DNA of 64,000 bases. Source: an uncultured Acetatifactor sp. (lineage in GTDB: Bacteria > Bacillota > Clostridia > Lachnospirales > Lachnospiraceae). This document shows positions 44,516 to 53,188 of the stretch, in pieces. Position numbers and translations under genes: made by a program. The notes under the pieces are model-generated. The model worked only from the letters and a program-made list of their open reading frames with translations, made no database searches and was not told where the DNA came from. The first letter of the stretch is position 1. Every line of letters begins with the position of its first letter. The stretch is taken from contig CANPYT010000004.1 in assembly GCA_947588705.1 (NCBI GenBank), forward strand, positions 1-64,000. Reading direction: 5' to 3'.

Positions 44516-45292
44516 TCACTGTCCTAAGCGGTACAGCCGGAACGCATTCTCCCATACGGCCCGCCGGACTTCTTCTTCGTCCATCCCCTTTATCGCCGCC
44601 AGGGCCGACACAACAAAGGGAAGATTCCAGGAACCGTTTCGCTTTCCCCGGTTGGGCTCCGGCGCAAGGTACGGGCAGTCCGTCTCCAGCACGATCCGGT
44701 CAAGGGGAATATACTCTACCGCCTCCTTCAGTTTTTTTGCATTTTTAAAAGTAAGGACGCCTCCGATCCCTATAAAAAACCCCATATCCAGAAAAATACG
44801 CGCCATCTGCTTTGTATAGGAATAACAGTGAATGACTCCTCCGATCTCCCCCGCCCGTTCCGCCGTCAAAATATCCGCCGTATCTTTCGCCGCTTCCCGG
44901 GAATGGATAATAACGGGTTTTCCCGCCTGCCGCGCCAAATGGAGCTGTTTTACAAACCAGTTCTTCTGGATCTCCCGGTCCGGTTCATCCCAGTAATAAT
45001 CCAGACCGATCTCGCCGACCGCCACGCATTTGCGGTGGCTGACCTTCTGTCTGAGCCATTCCAGGCCATCCTCCGTCAATTCCGCCGTCTCATTGGGATG
45101 GACCCCCAACGCCCCATATACGAAATCCCAGCGTTCCATAAGCTCTAATGTCTTTTCGCAGGATCTCAGGCTTGCCCCCACATTCACCACCCTGGCGATC
45201 CCCTGATCCGGCAGCTTCCCCAGCAGCTCTTCTCTGTCTTCCTCGAATGCCTCATCGTCATAATGGGCATGTGTATCAAAAATAGGCGTCAT
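44516..45292 (-). CDS. TatD family metal-dependent deoxyribonuclease
   Basis: A 258-residue TatD-type TIM-barrel hydrolase. Metal ligands are visible in FDTHAHYDD, GEIGLDYYWD, VIIHSREA, HCYSY and LETDCPYLAPEP. Family members are 3'-5' DNases and exonucleases in DNA repair or quality control. The ORF opens at 45364, but AAGAGG just before the ATG at 45292 and the motif at residue 5 fix the start. The longer form would overlap the tRNA-Lys promoter on the other strand. Confidence 0.9.
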   Translation of the reverse strand: MTPIFDTHAHYDDEAFEEDREELLGKLPDQGIARVVNVGASLRSCEKTLELMERWDFVYGALGVHPNETAELTEDGLEWLRQKVSHRKCVAVGEIGLDYYWDEPDREIQKNWFVKQLHLARQAGKPVIIHSREAAKDTADILTAERAGEIGGVIHCYSYTKQMARIFLDMGFFIGIGGVLTFKNAKKLKEAVEYIPLDRIVLETDCPYLAPEPNRGKRNGSWNLPFVVSALAAIKGMDEEEVRRAVWENAFRLYRLGQ

Positions 45293-45350
45293 ACATTTTC
45301 CTCTTCTTAAGTCCGTTTTTACCGTTTTAAAAAATTTTTTAAAAAAGGAC

Positions 45351-45379
45351 TTGCATTTGATCAAGGGATATAATATAAT
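45351..45379 (+). promoter_or_regulatory. Promoter of tRNA-Lys
   Basis: TTGCAT and a perfect TATAAT are separated by 17 bases, ending 28 bases before the tRNA. Confidence 0.75.
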
Positions 45380-45407
45380 AACACTTGCGTTGTGAAAGAC
45401 ATAAATT

Positions 45408-45480
45408 GCACCGCTAGCTCAGTTGGTAGAGCACCTGACTCTTAATCAGGGTGTCCAGGGTTCGAGCCCCTGGCGGTGCA
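45408..45480 (+). tRNA. tRNA-Lys (anticodon CTT)
   Basis: A 73-nt cloverleaf: acceptor GCACCGC/GCGGTGC with discriminator A, D-arm AGCTCAGTTGGTAGAGC, anticodon loop GACTCTTAATC with CTT, and T-arm GGGTTCGAGCCCC. CCA is not encoded. It reads AAG codons. Confidence 0.97.
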
Positions 45481-45484
45481 CTTG

Positions 45485-45524
45485 AAGTCTCAGGCTTGCA
45501 TTTTGGCGGGTCTGGGGCTTTTTT
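45485..45524 (+). terminator. Terminator of tRNA-Lys
   Basis: AAGTCTCAG and CTGGGGCTT pair over nine positions (two G-U) around a loop of about 18 bases, followed by TTTTCTG. Confidence 0.6.
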
Positions 45525-45592
45525 CTGTTTTCCTTCCTATATCCCTCAACGTGGCCGCCCCTTAGTCCGGGCTCCCTGTTTTCCCTGTCCTG

Positions 45593-47644
45593 TCAGGTTA
45601 CATATTCTTCTTCCGGCTGGGGCTGCATGGTCTGGATATCATACGACACTGTCACATTCTTTCCGCCGTATATCTGATAAAATTGTTTTATAACACGATC
45701 CGCCACTTTCCTTCCGTTTTCCAGATCCGTATCCAACAGGATCACCATATACTGAATACTGCTGTAACGGGTTCCAATATCCACCATGCGAAGAGAAGAA
45801 GCCACTGAGAGCTCCAGCGACTGCATGGCGTCCTCCGTCTGCATCTTCTGGCCATGGCGGTTGTCTATCCCCAGCGTAAACAACAGCATTTGTACCTGCT
45901 GCTTATTCCGCTTTACCCCTCGGAAAATATAACTGTACATTTTCTGAAAATCATCATATCCGACCCTATATATTCCTTTGTCCGCGTCCATCCGTCCTTC
46001 TATCATGCGGCGGATATGAGCCAGGTCCATACCTGTTTTGCGGGAATCTTCCCTGTATTTATCATCGCTGTAAAAGCAATAGGTCTTCTTTCCATTCCGC
46101 TTTACAAAATACAGCGCTTTATCCGCATTTCCATAGAGCGCCTCGAGGGTCTTCCCGTCTCCCGGGTAAAAAGCGATACCGGCGGAGACGGAGACGATTT
46201 TTCCGCAGTGAAGCCTTTCAAGGCTTTCCGTAAACACATCCAGGATCTTCTTCGTTTTCCGCGCCACCTGCTCCCGGTCTGTCTCATCCGTGAGAAACAC
46301 CATAAATTCATCGCCGCCCAGCCTGCACAGCACATCTTCTTCTCCGGTATTTGCCCGCAGTATTTCCGCAAAGGTCTGTAATGTCTTATCCCCGGCTATA
46401 TGGCCCATAGTGTCATTGATCAGTTTAAAGTTATCTATGTCCAGCATGAGCAGTGTGCCAAAATGACCTTCGTCCAGAAGCTGCCCGATAAGCGTGTCCG
46501 CATACTTCCGGTTGTACAGCCCCGTAAGCATGTCCTCCGTCTCCTGATCCTGAAGGTCTACCCTGTATTCCGCCAATACCTTATTCAGCAGGGCGCTACT
46601 CTCGCTGGGCAGATTGTTGCTCCAGAAAATGGAACTTTCCTTGGATACATCAAAGTGATCCTCCAGCATATCCAGGAACAGATCCGTGAGCTGGGGGTCA
46701 AACTGGGATCCCCGGCCCCGCTCAAATTCTTCCATCACCTTGGCCGTGCTCAATTTCCGCCGATAAATACGGTTGGAAGTCATCGCATCGTATGCGTCCG
46801 CGATCCCAATGATCCTGGCGCAGAGCGGGATATCTTCCCCGGAAATGCCGAAGGGATACCCCTTGCCGTCATATCTCTCATGATGGTACAGAGCGCCCTC
46901 CGCCACGTTTTTGATCACATGAATATCCTTCAGAATATCGTTTCCGATCACGGGATGCTTTTTGATAATATCAAATTCGTCATTGTTCAGCCTGGCAGGC
47001 TTATTCAAAATGGCATCCGGCACACCGATCTTGCCGATGTCATGCAGAAGGGCAATATAATGCAGATTCTGGACTTCCTCCTCGTTCCAGCGCATTTTTC
47101 TGGCAATAGCAGACGCACACTTTGCCACCCGGACAGAATGGCCCGAGGTGTAAGCATCCTTCGCATCTATGGCGTTTGCGATCACCATAATGGAATTGAG
47201 GGAAACCTTTTCCACCAGCTTTGTCTTTTCCTCCAGCCGGCTCTCCAGATCGTTCTGCAGATCGGAAAGCTCCAGGATCCGCCTGATCCGGCTCAGCATG
47301 ACCATAGGTACAAAAGGTTTCGTAATAAAGTCCGAAGCCCCCAGGACAAGGCATTCCTGCTCCGTCTTTGGCTTAGTGTCCGCCGTGAGGAAGATAATGG
47401 GGATCTTTTTCCACTGCTCGTTCTCCTGAATTTTCTTCATGGTATCACGGCCGTCCATCCCCGGCATATGCAGATCCAACAGAACCAGCCTCGGGCTTTC
47501 AACACCCATAAGCTGCAGCGCCCTTTCCCCGGACTGCGCTGTCCGCACCGTAAATTCTTTTTCCAGAATATCCGCTGCCACCTTTAGGTTAAAGTCATCA
47601 TCGTCTACGATCAATATGTCATAGCCGTATGTTTTTGTCTCCAT
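45593..47644 (-). CDS. Response regulator with HD-GYP, GGDEF and a degenerate second GGDEF
   Basis: A 683-residue cytoplasmic protein. A receiver domain (8-125, phospho-acceptor Asp57 in LLDLHMPG) is followed by an HD-GYP phosphodiesterase domain (145-335, HDIGKIGVPD and HHERYDGKGYP), then GGDEF (372-530, GGDEF at 443-447, intact). Residues 545-683 look like another GGDEF fold in which the motif has become SSIQY (628-632) while RxxD (RMVD, 619-622) is kept. The protein could both make and break c-di-GMP under phosphorylation control. No histidine kinase gene is adjacent. Confidence 0.9.
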   Translation of the reverse strand: METKTYGYDILIVDDDDFNLKVAADILEKEFTVRTAQSGERALQLMGVESPRLVLLDLHMPGMDGRDTMKKIQENEQWKKIPIIFLTADTKPKTEQECLVLGASDFITKPFVPMVMLSRIRRILELSDLQNDLESRLEEKTKLVEKVSLNSIMVIANAIDAKDAYTSGHSVRVAKCASAIARKMRWNEEEVQNLHYIALLHDIGKIGVPDAILNKPARLNNDEFDIIKKHPVIGNDILKDIHVIKNVAEGALYHHERYDGKGYPFGISGEDIPLCARIIGIADAYDAMTSNRIYRRKLSTAKVMEEFERGRGSQFDPQLTDLFLDMLEDHFDVSKESSIFWSNNLPSESSALLNKVLAEYRVDLQDQETEDMLTGLYNRKYADTLIGQLLDEGHFGTLLMLDIDNFKLINDTMGHIAGDKTLQTFAEILRANTGEEDVLCRLGGDEFMVFLTDETDREQVARKTKKILDVFTESLERLHCGKIVSVSAGIAFYPGDGKTLEALYGNADKALYFVKRNGKKTYCFYSDDKYREDSRKTGMDLAHIRRMIEGRMDADKGIYRVGYDDFQKMYSYIFRGVKRNKQQVQMLLFTLGIDNRHGQKMQTEDAMQSLELSVASSLRMVDIGTRYSSIQYMVILLDTDLENGRKVADRVIKQFYQIYGGKNVTVSYDIQTMQPQPEEEYVT

Positions 47645-47738
47645 ATCCGCACCTCCTTACATTCCCATGTAAGCTTCATGCCTGACAGACATCCCTTAAG
47701 ATTCCTTCCGTTGGTTTTCTGCTCCTGATCACATCACA

Positions 47739-47789
47739 TATCATATGCAACAGTTTAGTCCGCGGCTGGCTGAACTGTTACTATCATAT
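47739..47789 (+). mobile_element. Collapsed 35-bp MITE, copy R7, with exact 8-bp target duplication
   Basis: Only the ends remain: GCAACAGTTTAG and CTGAACTGTTAC with 11 bases between them (47747-47781), flanked by TATCATAT on both sides (47739-47746 and 47782-47789). The duplication shows that the element inserted here and later lost its interior. The 47645-47913 gap shows nothing else. Confidence 0.85.
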
Positions 47790-47913
47790 CACACTTCGGA
47801 AGCTTTTTCTATAAAATTTTGTTTCATTTTTATACCTCATTTCCGCGCTGCTCTTTGCGCATAACGAGTTTGTGTCAAGCAGCGCGCGGACACAAATCTC
47901 GCGATTGAAAATT

Positions 47914-48396
47914 TTAATTTTCAATCTGCCCTCTTCCTTGCTGTTCCCTGCATTCGCTGCAATAACCGTATACTTCCAGCTTATGGCCGGTGACCGTAAA
48001 ACCTCCTGCCCCACAGTCCACATTCATGTGCGCAAAAGGGCAGCCCTGCAGCGGGATCCGCCTGTGGCACTCCAGGCAGACCGCGTAATGCGTATGCTGC
48101 CCTCTGTTCAGGGAATAGGCCACAGCAGTGTCTTCCACCCAGGACGTCTTCTCCACCAGCCCCTTCTCTTCAAATGTGGACAGTATCCTGTAAATCGTGG
48201 ACAGCGCGTATTCCTCTCCTTCCGCATACTGCGCCGCCAATTTGTATATCTGAACAGCGTTCAGGGGTTCTTTTGCCTCCCACAGCACTCTGTACACATT
48301 TTTCCGCTGTCTCGTCCACTTTAGTCCCTGCGGATATTCCGGGCAGGCCATATCGGATGCCGTGGCCTGCGGCCCTGTCACATTCTGTTGCTCCAT
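47914..48396 (-). CDS. Fur-family metal-dependent repressor
   Basis: A 160-residue Fur/Zur/PerR-type regulator. The winged-helix part (about 25-90, with ALSTIYRILSTFEEKGLV) binds DNA. The dimerisation part has HTHYAVCLECHR and CSECREQQ, two CxxC pairs for structural zinc. The metal sensed cannot be fixed by eye. The partner being a metal-type permease suggests zinc or manganese. It begins 12 bases after the permease gene, and a palindrome in front of that gene is the likely autoregulatory site. Confidence 0.85.
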   Translation of the reverse strand: MEQQNVTGPQATASDMACPEYPQGLKWTRQRKNVYRVLWEAKEPLNAVQIYKLAAQYAEGEEYALSTIYRILSTFEEKGLVEKTSWVEDTAVAYSLNRGQHTHYAVCLECHRRIPLQGCPFAHMNVDCGAGGFTVTGHKLEVYGYCSECREQQGRGQIEN

Positions 48397-48408
48397 ACGC
48401 TTCCCCCC

Positions 48409-49257
48409 TCAGAACAGCCCGATCACGATTCCCGTCAGTACCCCGATCCCATACAGCAGCCCCAGGATCGCCAGATCTTCCTTCCTGTTGTGGTCTACCC
48501 GAAACAGCACAAGAAGCCCTACGCCGGAACCGGCCAAAAGCCCCGCCATAGCCGCCCCCAGGCTCATAGCGCCCTGCAGGTAAAGCTGTGTGATCACTAC
48601 AGAACCGGCACAGTTCGGGATCAGCCCTACAAGGCCGGCCAGCGCCGGGCCGAGAAACGGCCGGTTCAAGATCAGGCCGGACAACGCATCCTGTCCTACC
48701 AAGTGCAAAACCAAGTCCAGCCCAAACGTCACCAGAAGAATAAAAAGCGTGATCTGCCCCGTATGGGATAAGGCGGACCGGAACACCCCCTCCTCACAGT
48801 GGCAATGCTCCTGTTCACAGATATCGTGGATATGGTCATGCTCCCGGGGAACGCCCTTTTTCCAGACCGCATCCAGGATCAGGCCCGCAGCCATGCCGAC
48901 AGCCGCCTTTGCCAGAAGGAGGCGCAAAATAAGTTCCACCGGCGCCTTTTCGGAGAGCAGGATGGGGAGCATTTCGTCGGAAGTAGACAGGTAGATCGCC
49001 ATCAGCGTTCCCAGGGAGATCACCCTGCCCGCATACAGATTGGAAGCCGCCGCGGAAAAACCGCACTGGGGAATGACCCCAAGCAGCCCGCCCAGCACCG
49101 GGCCCAGGCGCCCCGCCCTGCGGACCAGTCTCTGTGTCTTTTCACCGGTCCGGTGTTCCAGGTACTCCATAGCCAGGTACGTCAAAAACAGGAAAGGAAC
49201 CAGCTTCACCGTATCAAAAAACGTGTCTTTTATAATGTCTGTCATCACCTGCAGCAT
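48409..49257 (-). CDS. Putative metal or metalloid efflux permease
   Basis: A 282-residue polytopic protein with about eight membrane helices and two related halves (GLLGVIPQCGFSAAASNLYAG and GLVGLIPNCAGSVVITQLYLQG), each with a Cys in a PxC motif. The central loop is rich in potential metal ligands (EHDHIHDICEQEHCHCEE). It resembles proteins annotated as putative manganese transporters or arsenic efflux proteins. Direction and substrate are inferences. It is the first gene of an operon with the Fur-family repressor. Confidence 0.8.
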   Translation of the reverse strand: MLQVMTDIIKDTFFDTVKLVPFLFLTYLAMEYLEHRTGEKTQRLVRRAGRLGPVLGGLLGVIPQCGFSAAASNLYAGRVISLGTLMAIYLSTSDEMLPILLSEKAPVELILRLLLAKAAVGMAAGLILDAVWKKGVPREHDHIHDICEQEHCHCEEGVFRSALSHTGQITLFILLVTFGLDLVLHLVGQDALSGLILNRPFLGPALAGLVGLIPNCAGSVVITQLYLQGAMSLGAAMAGLLAGSGVGLLVLFRVDHNRKEDLAILGLLYGIGVLTGIVIGLF

Positions 49258-49274
49258 TTCGTTTGCCTTTCTAA

Positions 49275-49291
49275 ATGCAATTCATTTGCAT
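49275..49291 (-). promoter_or_regulatory. Palindromic operator of the permease-Fur operon
   Basis: A perfect inverted repeat ATGCAA-N5-TTGCAT lies between the -10 box and the ribosome-binding site of the permease gene, where a bound dimer would block transcription. Size and symmetry suit a Fur-family site. Confidence 0.7.
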
Positions 49292-49302
49292 CTGGAAACT
49301 CT

Positions 49303-49330
49303 ACTATACCATATCAGGCAGAAAAGTCAA
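49303..49330 (-). promoter_or_regulatory. Promoter of the permease-Fur operon
   Basis: On the minus strand TTGACT and TATAGT are separated by 16 bases. The start site would fall a few bases before the palindrome at 49275-49291. Confidence 0.65.
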
Positions 49331-49382
49331 GGGAATGCAGAATCAAATTAAAAAAGCGGCACAACCTACACTGATGACAGAA

Positions 49383-49413
49383 CAAAACGCCTTGCCTATA
49401 AAAGAGGCAAGGC
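49383..49413 (-). terminator. Terminator of the asparaginase gene
   Basis: A GCCTTGCCT/AGGCAAGGC stem begins at the stop codon itself and is followed on the minus strand by GTTTTGTT. Confidence 0.85.
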
Positions 49414-50435
49414 TAATTTACTTCCACAAAAGCCTTTCTTGTAAATAGGATATCTCGATTGATCTCCTGATAGAACATCTTTCTAAGCATTTTGTTGCTG
49501 GCGCCCATGCCCTTGATCCACATAAGCTTGGTCAGGGTGGCCTCAAGAGTCATATCGTAAGCCTCTATCATGTGAAAATCCTGCTTCACCTGACGCCCTA
49601 CTTCGTATATTGTCATGTTGCTTCCCTCTCGGGCAACCTGAGTGGTCATAACAGCAAGCTTGTCTGTGTTGCGCCATTTCTCCATTTCCTCATAGAATGT
49701 ATCCATGAGGGTGGCAGGTATTCCGCCTACACCAAAGCTTTCGATTACCAGCACATCATAATTGTCAAACAGGTAGGACAGCACGTCGGCCTTCATGCCT
49801 GGGAAAAGCTTGAGGAGGCAGACCTTGTCGGACATGTCATAGTAAAATTTAACCTCCTGGGTAATCTCATTTTCCGGAATATATCTGATGATCATTCCAT
49901 CCTGAATAACAGCTAAATATGGAAAATTAATGCTGGAAAAAGCGTTGTAGCTTTTGGCTCTGTCCTTTTTGGCTCTGGTGCCGCAGATGACCTTGCCGTC
50001 AAAAACGATGGAAACATTTTGTGACTCATCGTCCGAGGCATATATGAAAGAATCCAGCAAATTGGTTTTGGCATCGGTTACCTCTCGGTTAATAGGCTTT
50101 TGAGAACCGGTGATAACGATAGGTTTTTGGGAATTTTGTATCATGTAGCTGAGGGCGGCGGCGGTATAGGCCAAAGTGTCAGTGCCGTGGCAGATGACAA
50201 ATCCGTCATAGTCCTTGTAGTGAGCCTCAATGGCCTGCACTATTATTTTCCAATGTGAAGGAGTCATATTGGAGCTGTCGAGGTCTAATACCTGCAGGGC
50301 CTCTACCTGGCAGACCTCTTTAACCGCCGGAATATAGGCTAAGACATCCTCTGCTGTAATACCCGGAGTCAGCCCCTGTTCAGTCTGCTTGCAGGCAATG
50401 GTTCCGCCTGTGCCAATCATTAATATCTTTTTCAT
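49413..50435 (-). CDS. ansA: Type I L-asparaginase
   Basis: A 340-residue cytoplasmic asparaginase converting asparagine to aspartate and ammonia. The nucleophile Thr12 lies in IGTGGTIACK and the second catalytic block is ICHGTDTLAYTAAALS. No signal peptide, so type I. The ATG at 50435 (MKKILMIGTGG) is the family start. The ORF extends eight codons further up. Terminated by a hairpin right at the stop codon. Confidence 0.9.
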   Translation of the reverse strand: MKKILMIGTGGTIACKQTEQGLTPGITAEDVLAYIPAVKEVCQVEALQVLDLDSSNMTPSHWKIIVQAIEAHYKDYDGFVICHGTDTLAYTAAALSYMIQNSQKPIVITGSQKPINREVTDAKTNLLDSFIYASDDESQNVSIVFDGKVICGTRAKKDRAKSYNAFSSINFPYLAVIQDGMIIRYIPENEITQEVKFYYDMSDKVCLLKLFPGMKADVLSYLFDNYDVLVIESFGVGGIPATLMDTFYEEMEKWRNTDKLAVMTTQVAREGSNMTIYEVGRQVKQDFHMIEAYDMTLEATLTKLMWIKGMGASNKMLRKMFYQEINRDILFTRKAFVEVN

Positions 50436-50486
50436 GCAAATACCTGCACCTTTCGTCACCCATAAAAAAGCCGGAATACAGATAAA

Positions 50487-51689
50487 TTATCTTTCCTCTA
50501 CCACTTGAAAAATATAAAATTTTAAATAATAGGACTGATCCGCAGCCCATAGGATGGGATGATCGCATGCCTGGGTCCGAAATTCCACCTGCCGCAGCCG
50601 TTTGTGCGCCCCTGCGGCAGCCTCTCGAATAGTCCTGGCAAACAATTCCGGCTCCATAAAATGAGAGCAGGAACAAGTCACCAGAAACCCTCCGTCCCGC
50701 ACCAGCTTCAGGCCGCGCAGGTTGATCTCCCGATACCCCCTGACCGCATTCTTAACGGAATTTCTGGATTTGGTAAAGGCCGGAGGATCCAGGATCACCA
50801 CGTCAAACCATTCTCCTCTCTCCTCCAGCTGGGGCAGCAGCTCAAACACATCGGCGCATTGAAATTTCACCCTGTCCTCCAGGCCATTCCGTCTGGCGTT
50901 TTCTTCCGCCTGATCCACCGCCAGCTGAGACGCGTCCACTCCCAGTACGCTCTCTGCACCGGCGATCCCGGCATTCAGCGCAAAAGACCCTGTATGGGTA
51001 AAACAGTCCAACACTTTCTTCCCTTTACAGAAACGGTGAATGGCGGCCCGGTTGTTCTTCTGGTCCAGGAAAAATCCCGTCTTCTGGCCGTCCTCCACAT
51101 CCACAATATATTTCACGCCGTTCTCCACGATCTGTACCCGGGTGTCAAAAGGCTCTCCCAAAAATCCCTTGCTTCTCTCCATCCCCTCCTGAAGGCGCAC
51201 TTTGGCGTCGCTTCGCTCATACACGCCCCTGATAAGGATCCCGTCCTCCCCTAAAACCTTCTTCACCTGATCCACGATCGTCATCTTCCATCTGTCAATG
51301 CCCAGGGCCAGGGATTCCACCACCAGCACGTCAGAAAATTTGTCGATCACGATTCCCGGCAGGAAATCGGCCTCACCAAAGATCAGGCGGCAGCTGGAAG
51401 TATCGATGGTCTGCTTTCGGTACTCCCAGGCATCCCGCACCCGGCGCTCAAAAAAGGGGGCATCGATCACCGTATCCCTCTTCCTTGACAGCATACGGAC
51501 AGTGATTTTTGACCGGGTGTTGATATAACCGCAGCCCATGCCGTAACCATCGAAATCCTGAACTTCCACCACATCGCCGTTTTCAAATTCTCCCCTGATC
51601 GAGTCGATCTCGTTGTCATACACCCACATACCGCCTGCTTTTAAGGTACGGCCTTCTCCCTTTTTCAGTGTCACGATGGTCTGGTACAT
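50487..51689 (-). CDS. Class I rRNA large-subunit methyltransferase (RlmI-like)
   Basis: A 400-residue protein with an N-terminal PUA domain (about 5-75), an EEHYxx-like linker domain (VEDGQKTGFFLDQKNNR), and a Rossmann methyltransferase domain (VLDCFTHTGSFALNAG, VILDPPAFTKSRNS). RlmI methylates C5 of a cytosine in 23S rRNA. The single cysteine in TCSCSHFM is the candidate catalytic residue. The precise target nucleotide is inferred from the family. Confidence 0.9.
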   Translation of the reverse strand: MYQTIVTLKKGEGRTLKAGGMWVYDNEIDSIRGEFENGDVVEVQDFDGYGMGCGYINTRSKITVRMLSRKRDTVIDAPFFERRVRDAWEYRKQTIDTSSCRLIFGEADFLPGIVIDKFSDVLVVESLALGIDRWKMTIVDQVKKVLGEDGILIRGVYERSDAKVRLQEGMERSKGFLGEPFDTRVQIVENGVKYIVDVEDGQKTGFFLDQKNNRAAIHRFCKGKKVLDCFTHTGSFALNAGIAGAESVLGVDASQLAVDQAEENARRNGLEDRVKFQCADVFELLPQLEERGEWFDVVILDPPAFTKSRNSVKNAVRGYREINLRGLKLVRDGGFLVTCSCSHFMEPELFARTIREAAAGAHKRLRQVEFRTQACDHPILWAADQSYYLKFYIFQVVEER

Positions 51690-51780
51690 TCTTCATTCCT
51701 TCCCGGCTAAGCCGTCTCTCTCATTGTTAAAATAGCGTTAAAATAGCTGGCAGGCATCCTTCCTCCGTCCTTCCCTGCCG

Positions 51781-52332
51781 CTATTGTATCTTTTCCTCGT
51801 AAGTCTTGGAAAAAAGGATTATGGCCAGGTCCACGACCGCATTCACGATCAGCGCCACAGCCAGGAACTGCCAGAGAAATTCTGTAGAGGCAAAAGGGTC
51901 AACCAGTATGATCCCCGCAAAGACAACGGACAGCACCGCCCCGATCACCGCCAGATACCATCCTTCCATCTTCACGCGAAGCATATCGACCGCCCACTGT
52001 ATCCGAACGATCCCTGTCAGCAGGATCCCCACACCGTACAGTATCGTTATCACAGGAAAGGTTATAATAAACCATTCCGTCCTCAGGATACAAAACGCCC
52101 CGCCCACAAACGCACAGAGCGCTTTCGCCAGGCCCTGCTCCAGATGCGCTTCCACAGGATCTGTCCGAAAATACCGGAACGCCCAAAACAGGCCGGCCAG
52201 GATCAGCAGGATGCCTATGAGACGTATGATGCTGCCGGTAAAGCCGACGGGATCGATAAAAAGCAGGATCCCTAACACGATTTCACAGACGCTTAGCAGA
52301 ACTTTTCCCTTGTTTTGTGATAATTTTTTCAT
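51781..52332 (-). CDS. DUF308 (HdeD-like) membrane protein
   Basis: A 183-residue protein with six membrane helices arranged as three hairpins (VLLSVCEIVLGILLFIDPVGF, IIRLIGILLILAGLFWAF and later pairs), the DUF308/HdeD pattern. Role unknown, with acid resistance linked to HdeD in E. coli. An AGGAGG ribosome site is clear. No operon partner is evident. Confidence 0.85.
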   Translation of the reverse strand: MKKLSQNKGKVLLSVCEIVLGILLFIDPVGFTGSIIRLIGILLILAGLFWAFRYFRTDPVEAHLEQGLAKALCAFVGGAFCILRTEWFIITFPVITILYGVGILLTGIVRIQWAVDMLRVKMEGWYLAVIGAVLSVVFAGIILVDPFASTEFLWQFLAVALIVNAVVDLAIILFSKTYEEKIQ

Positions 52333-52393
52333 TGTAAATCCTCCTGTTGTTTTTATTTTTAAGAGCGTGCATGCACACCCTCTTTTTCCTGAT

Positions 52394-52879
52394 CTATACC
52401 CTCCGGGGCCGGCCTTCCTCCGCCGCGCCTCTCTCCAGCTTCAAAAGCCATTCCTTCATGGGCAGGCCGCCTCCGAATCCTACCAGGCTGCCTGTGCTTC
52501 CCACCACCCGGTGACAGGGAACCATGAGCAAAACGGGATTGCGGTTGCAGGCCATTCCCACGGCTCTCGCCCCCCGCGGGCTTCCGACCCGCCGGGCGAT
52601 CTCTCCGTAGCTGCTGGTCTCTCCGTAAGGTATTTCCCGCAGGGCCGCCCAGACTTTCTGCTGAAAAGGCGTTCCCTCCGCCCTCACGGGAACTGTAAAC
52701 TCCCTGCGGCTTCCCGCCAGAAATTCCGCTACCTCCTCCGCCGCCCTGGCCAGCAGCGGGCTCTCGCCGAAACGATCATCCGCAGGTGCCTGGCCAATGG
52801 TAAGGGTCACAATGCAGCCGTTTTCCTCCGCCAGATAAAGCCGCCCGATCTCTGAATTCAAATAGGTTCCCCGCGCCAT
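52394..52879 (-). CDS. Methylated-DNA-protein cysteine methyltransferase
   Basis: A 161-residue Ogt-type suicide repair protein that takes alkyl groups from O6-alkylguanine. The acceptor cysteine is in VPCHRVVGS. The DNA-binding helix-turn-helix is in GETSSYGEIARRVGSPRGARAVG with the flipping arginine. The ORF is open to 53041, but the ATG at 52879 (MARGTYLNSEIG) after AAGGGAG gives the normal family length. Confidence 0.9.
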   Translation of the reverse strand: MARGTYLNSEIGRLYLAEENGCIVTLTIGQAPADDRFGESPLLARAAEEVAEFLAGSRREFTVPVRAEGTPFQQKVWAALREIPYGETSSYGEIARRVGSPRGARAVGMACNRNPVLLMVPCHRVVGSTGSLVGFGGGLPMKEWLLKLERGAAEEGRPRRV

Positions 52880-53060
52880 ACCGCTCCCTTCCGGATATCT
52901 CAAAAAACATTCCTGCCCCTGCCACGCCGCAGTCGTTCCACGGCGGCGGCACCTGCAGGATGTTTCTGCAGAACCGCCAGCTCCTACCACCCAGTTTACC
53001 ATGAAATTTCCCCCGCAACAACCCCCTGTGATCCAAATCATATACCCCGCGGCGGGCTAC

Positions 53061-53129
53061 GGCTGAGGGAACGCCTTTTTATGAGCAAAGGAAGTCGCGG
53101 AGCGACGAAAAGCGCGTAAACTGCCGCCT
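53061..53129 (+). repeat. Fragment of the dispersed palindromic element (R6)
   Basis: ATGAGCAAAGG and AAAGCGCGTAA blocks match the central part of the family, but both ends are eroded. The remainder of the 52880-53188 gap holds only the tRNA-Pro promoter. Confidence 0.6.
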
Positions 53130-53144
53130 TGACAAATTTTTCAC

Positions 53145-53173
53145 TTGACAATCCGCCTTTTTTTATTTATTAT
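53145..53173 (+). promoter_or_regulatory. Promoter of tRNA-Pro
   Basis: A perfect TTGACA and TATTAT are separated by 17 bases, ending 15 bases before the tRNA. A second TTGACA lies 16 bases upstream. Confidence 0.75.
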
Positions 53174-53188
53174 TTTAATGTTACTAAT

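Noticed and set aside
46400-47587. 395-residue ORF opposite the REC-HD-GYP-GGDEF gene
   Set aside because: It is a shadow frame. The minus strand encodes clear domains with catalytic motifs, while this product is His/Gln-rich and matches nothing.
47784-48023. 79-residue minus-strand ORF after the Fur gene
   Set aside because: It overlaps the Fur coding end in another frame, includes the MITE duplication and shows no family resemblance.
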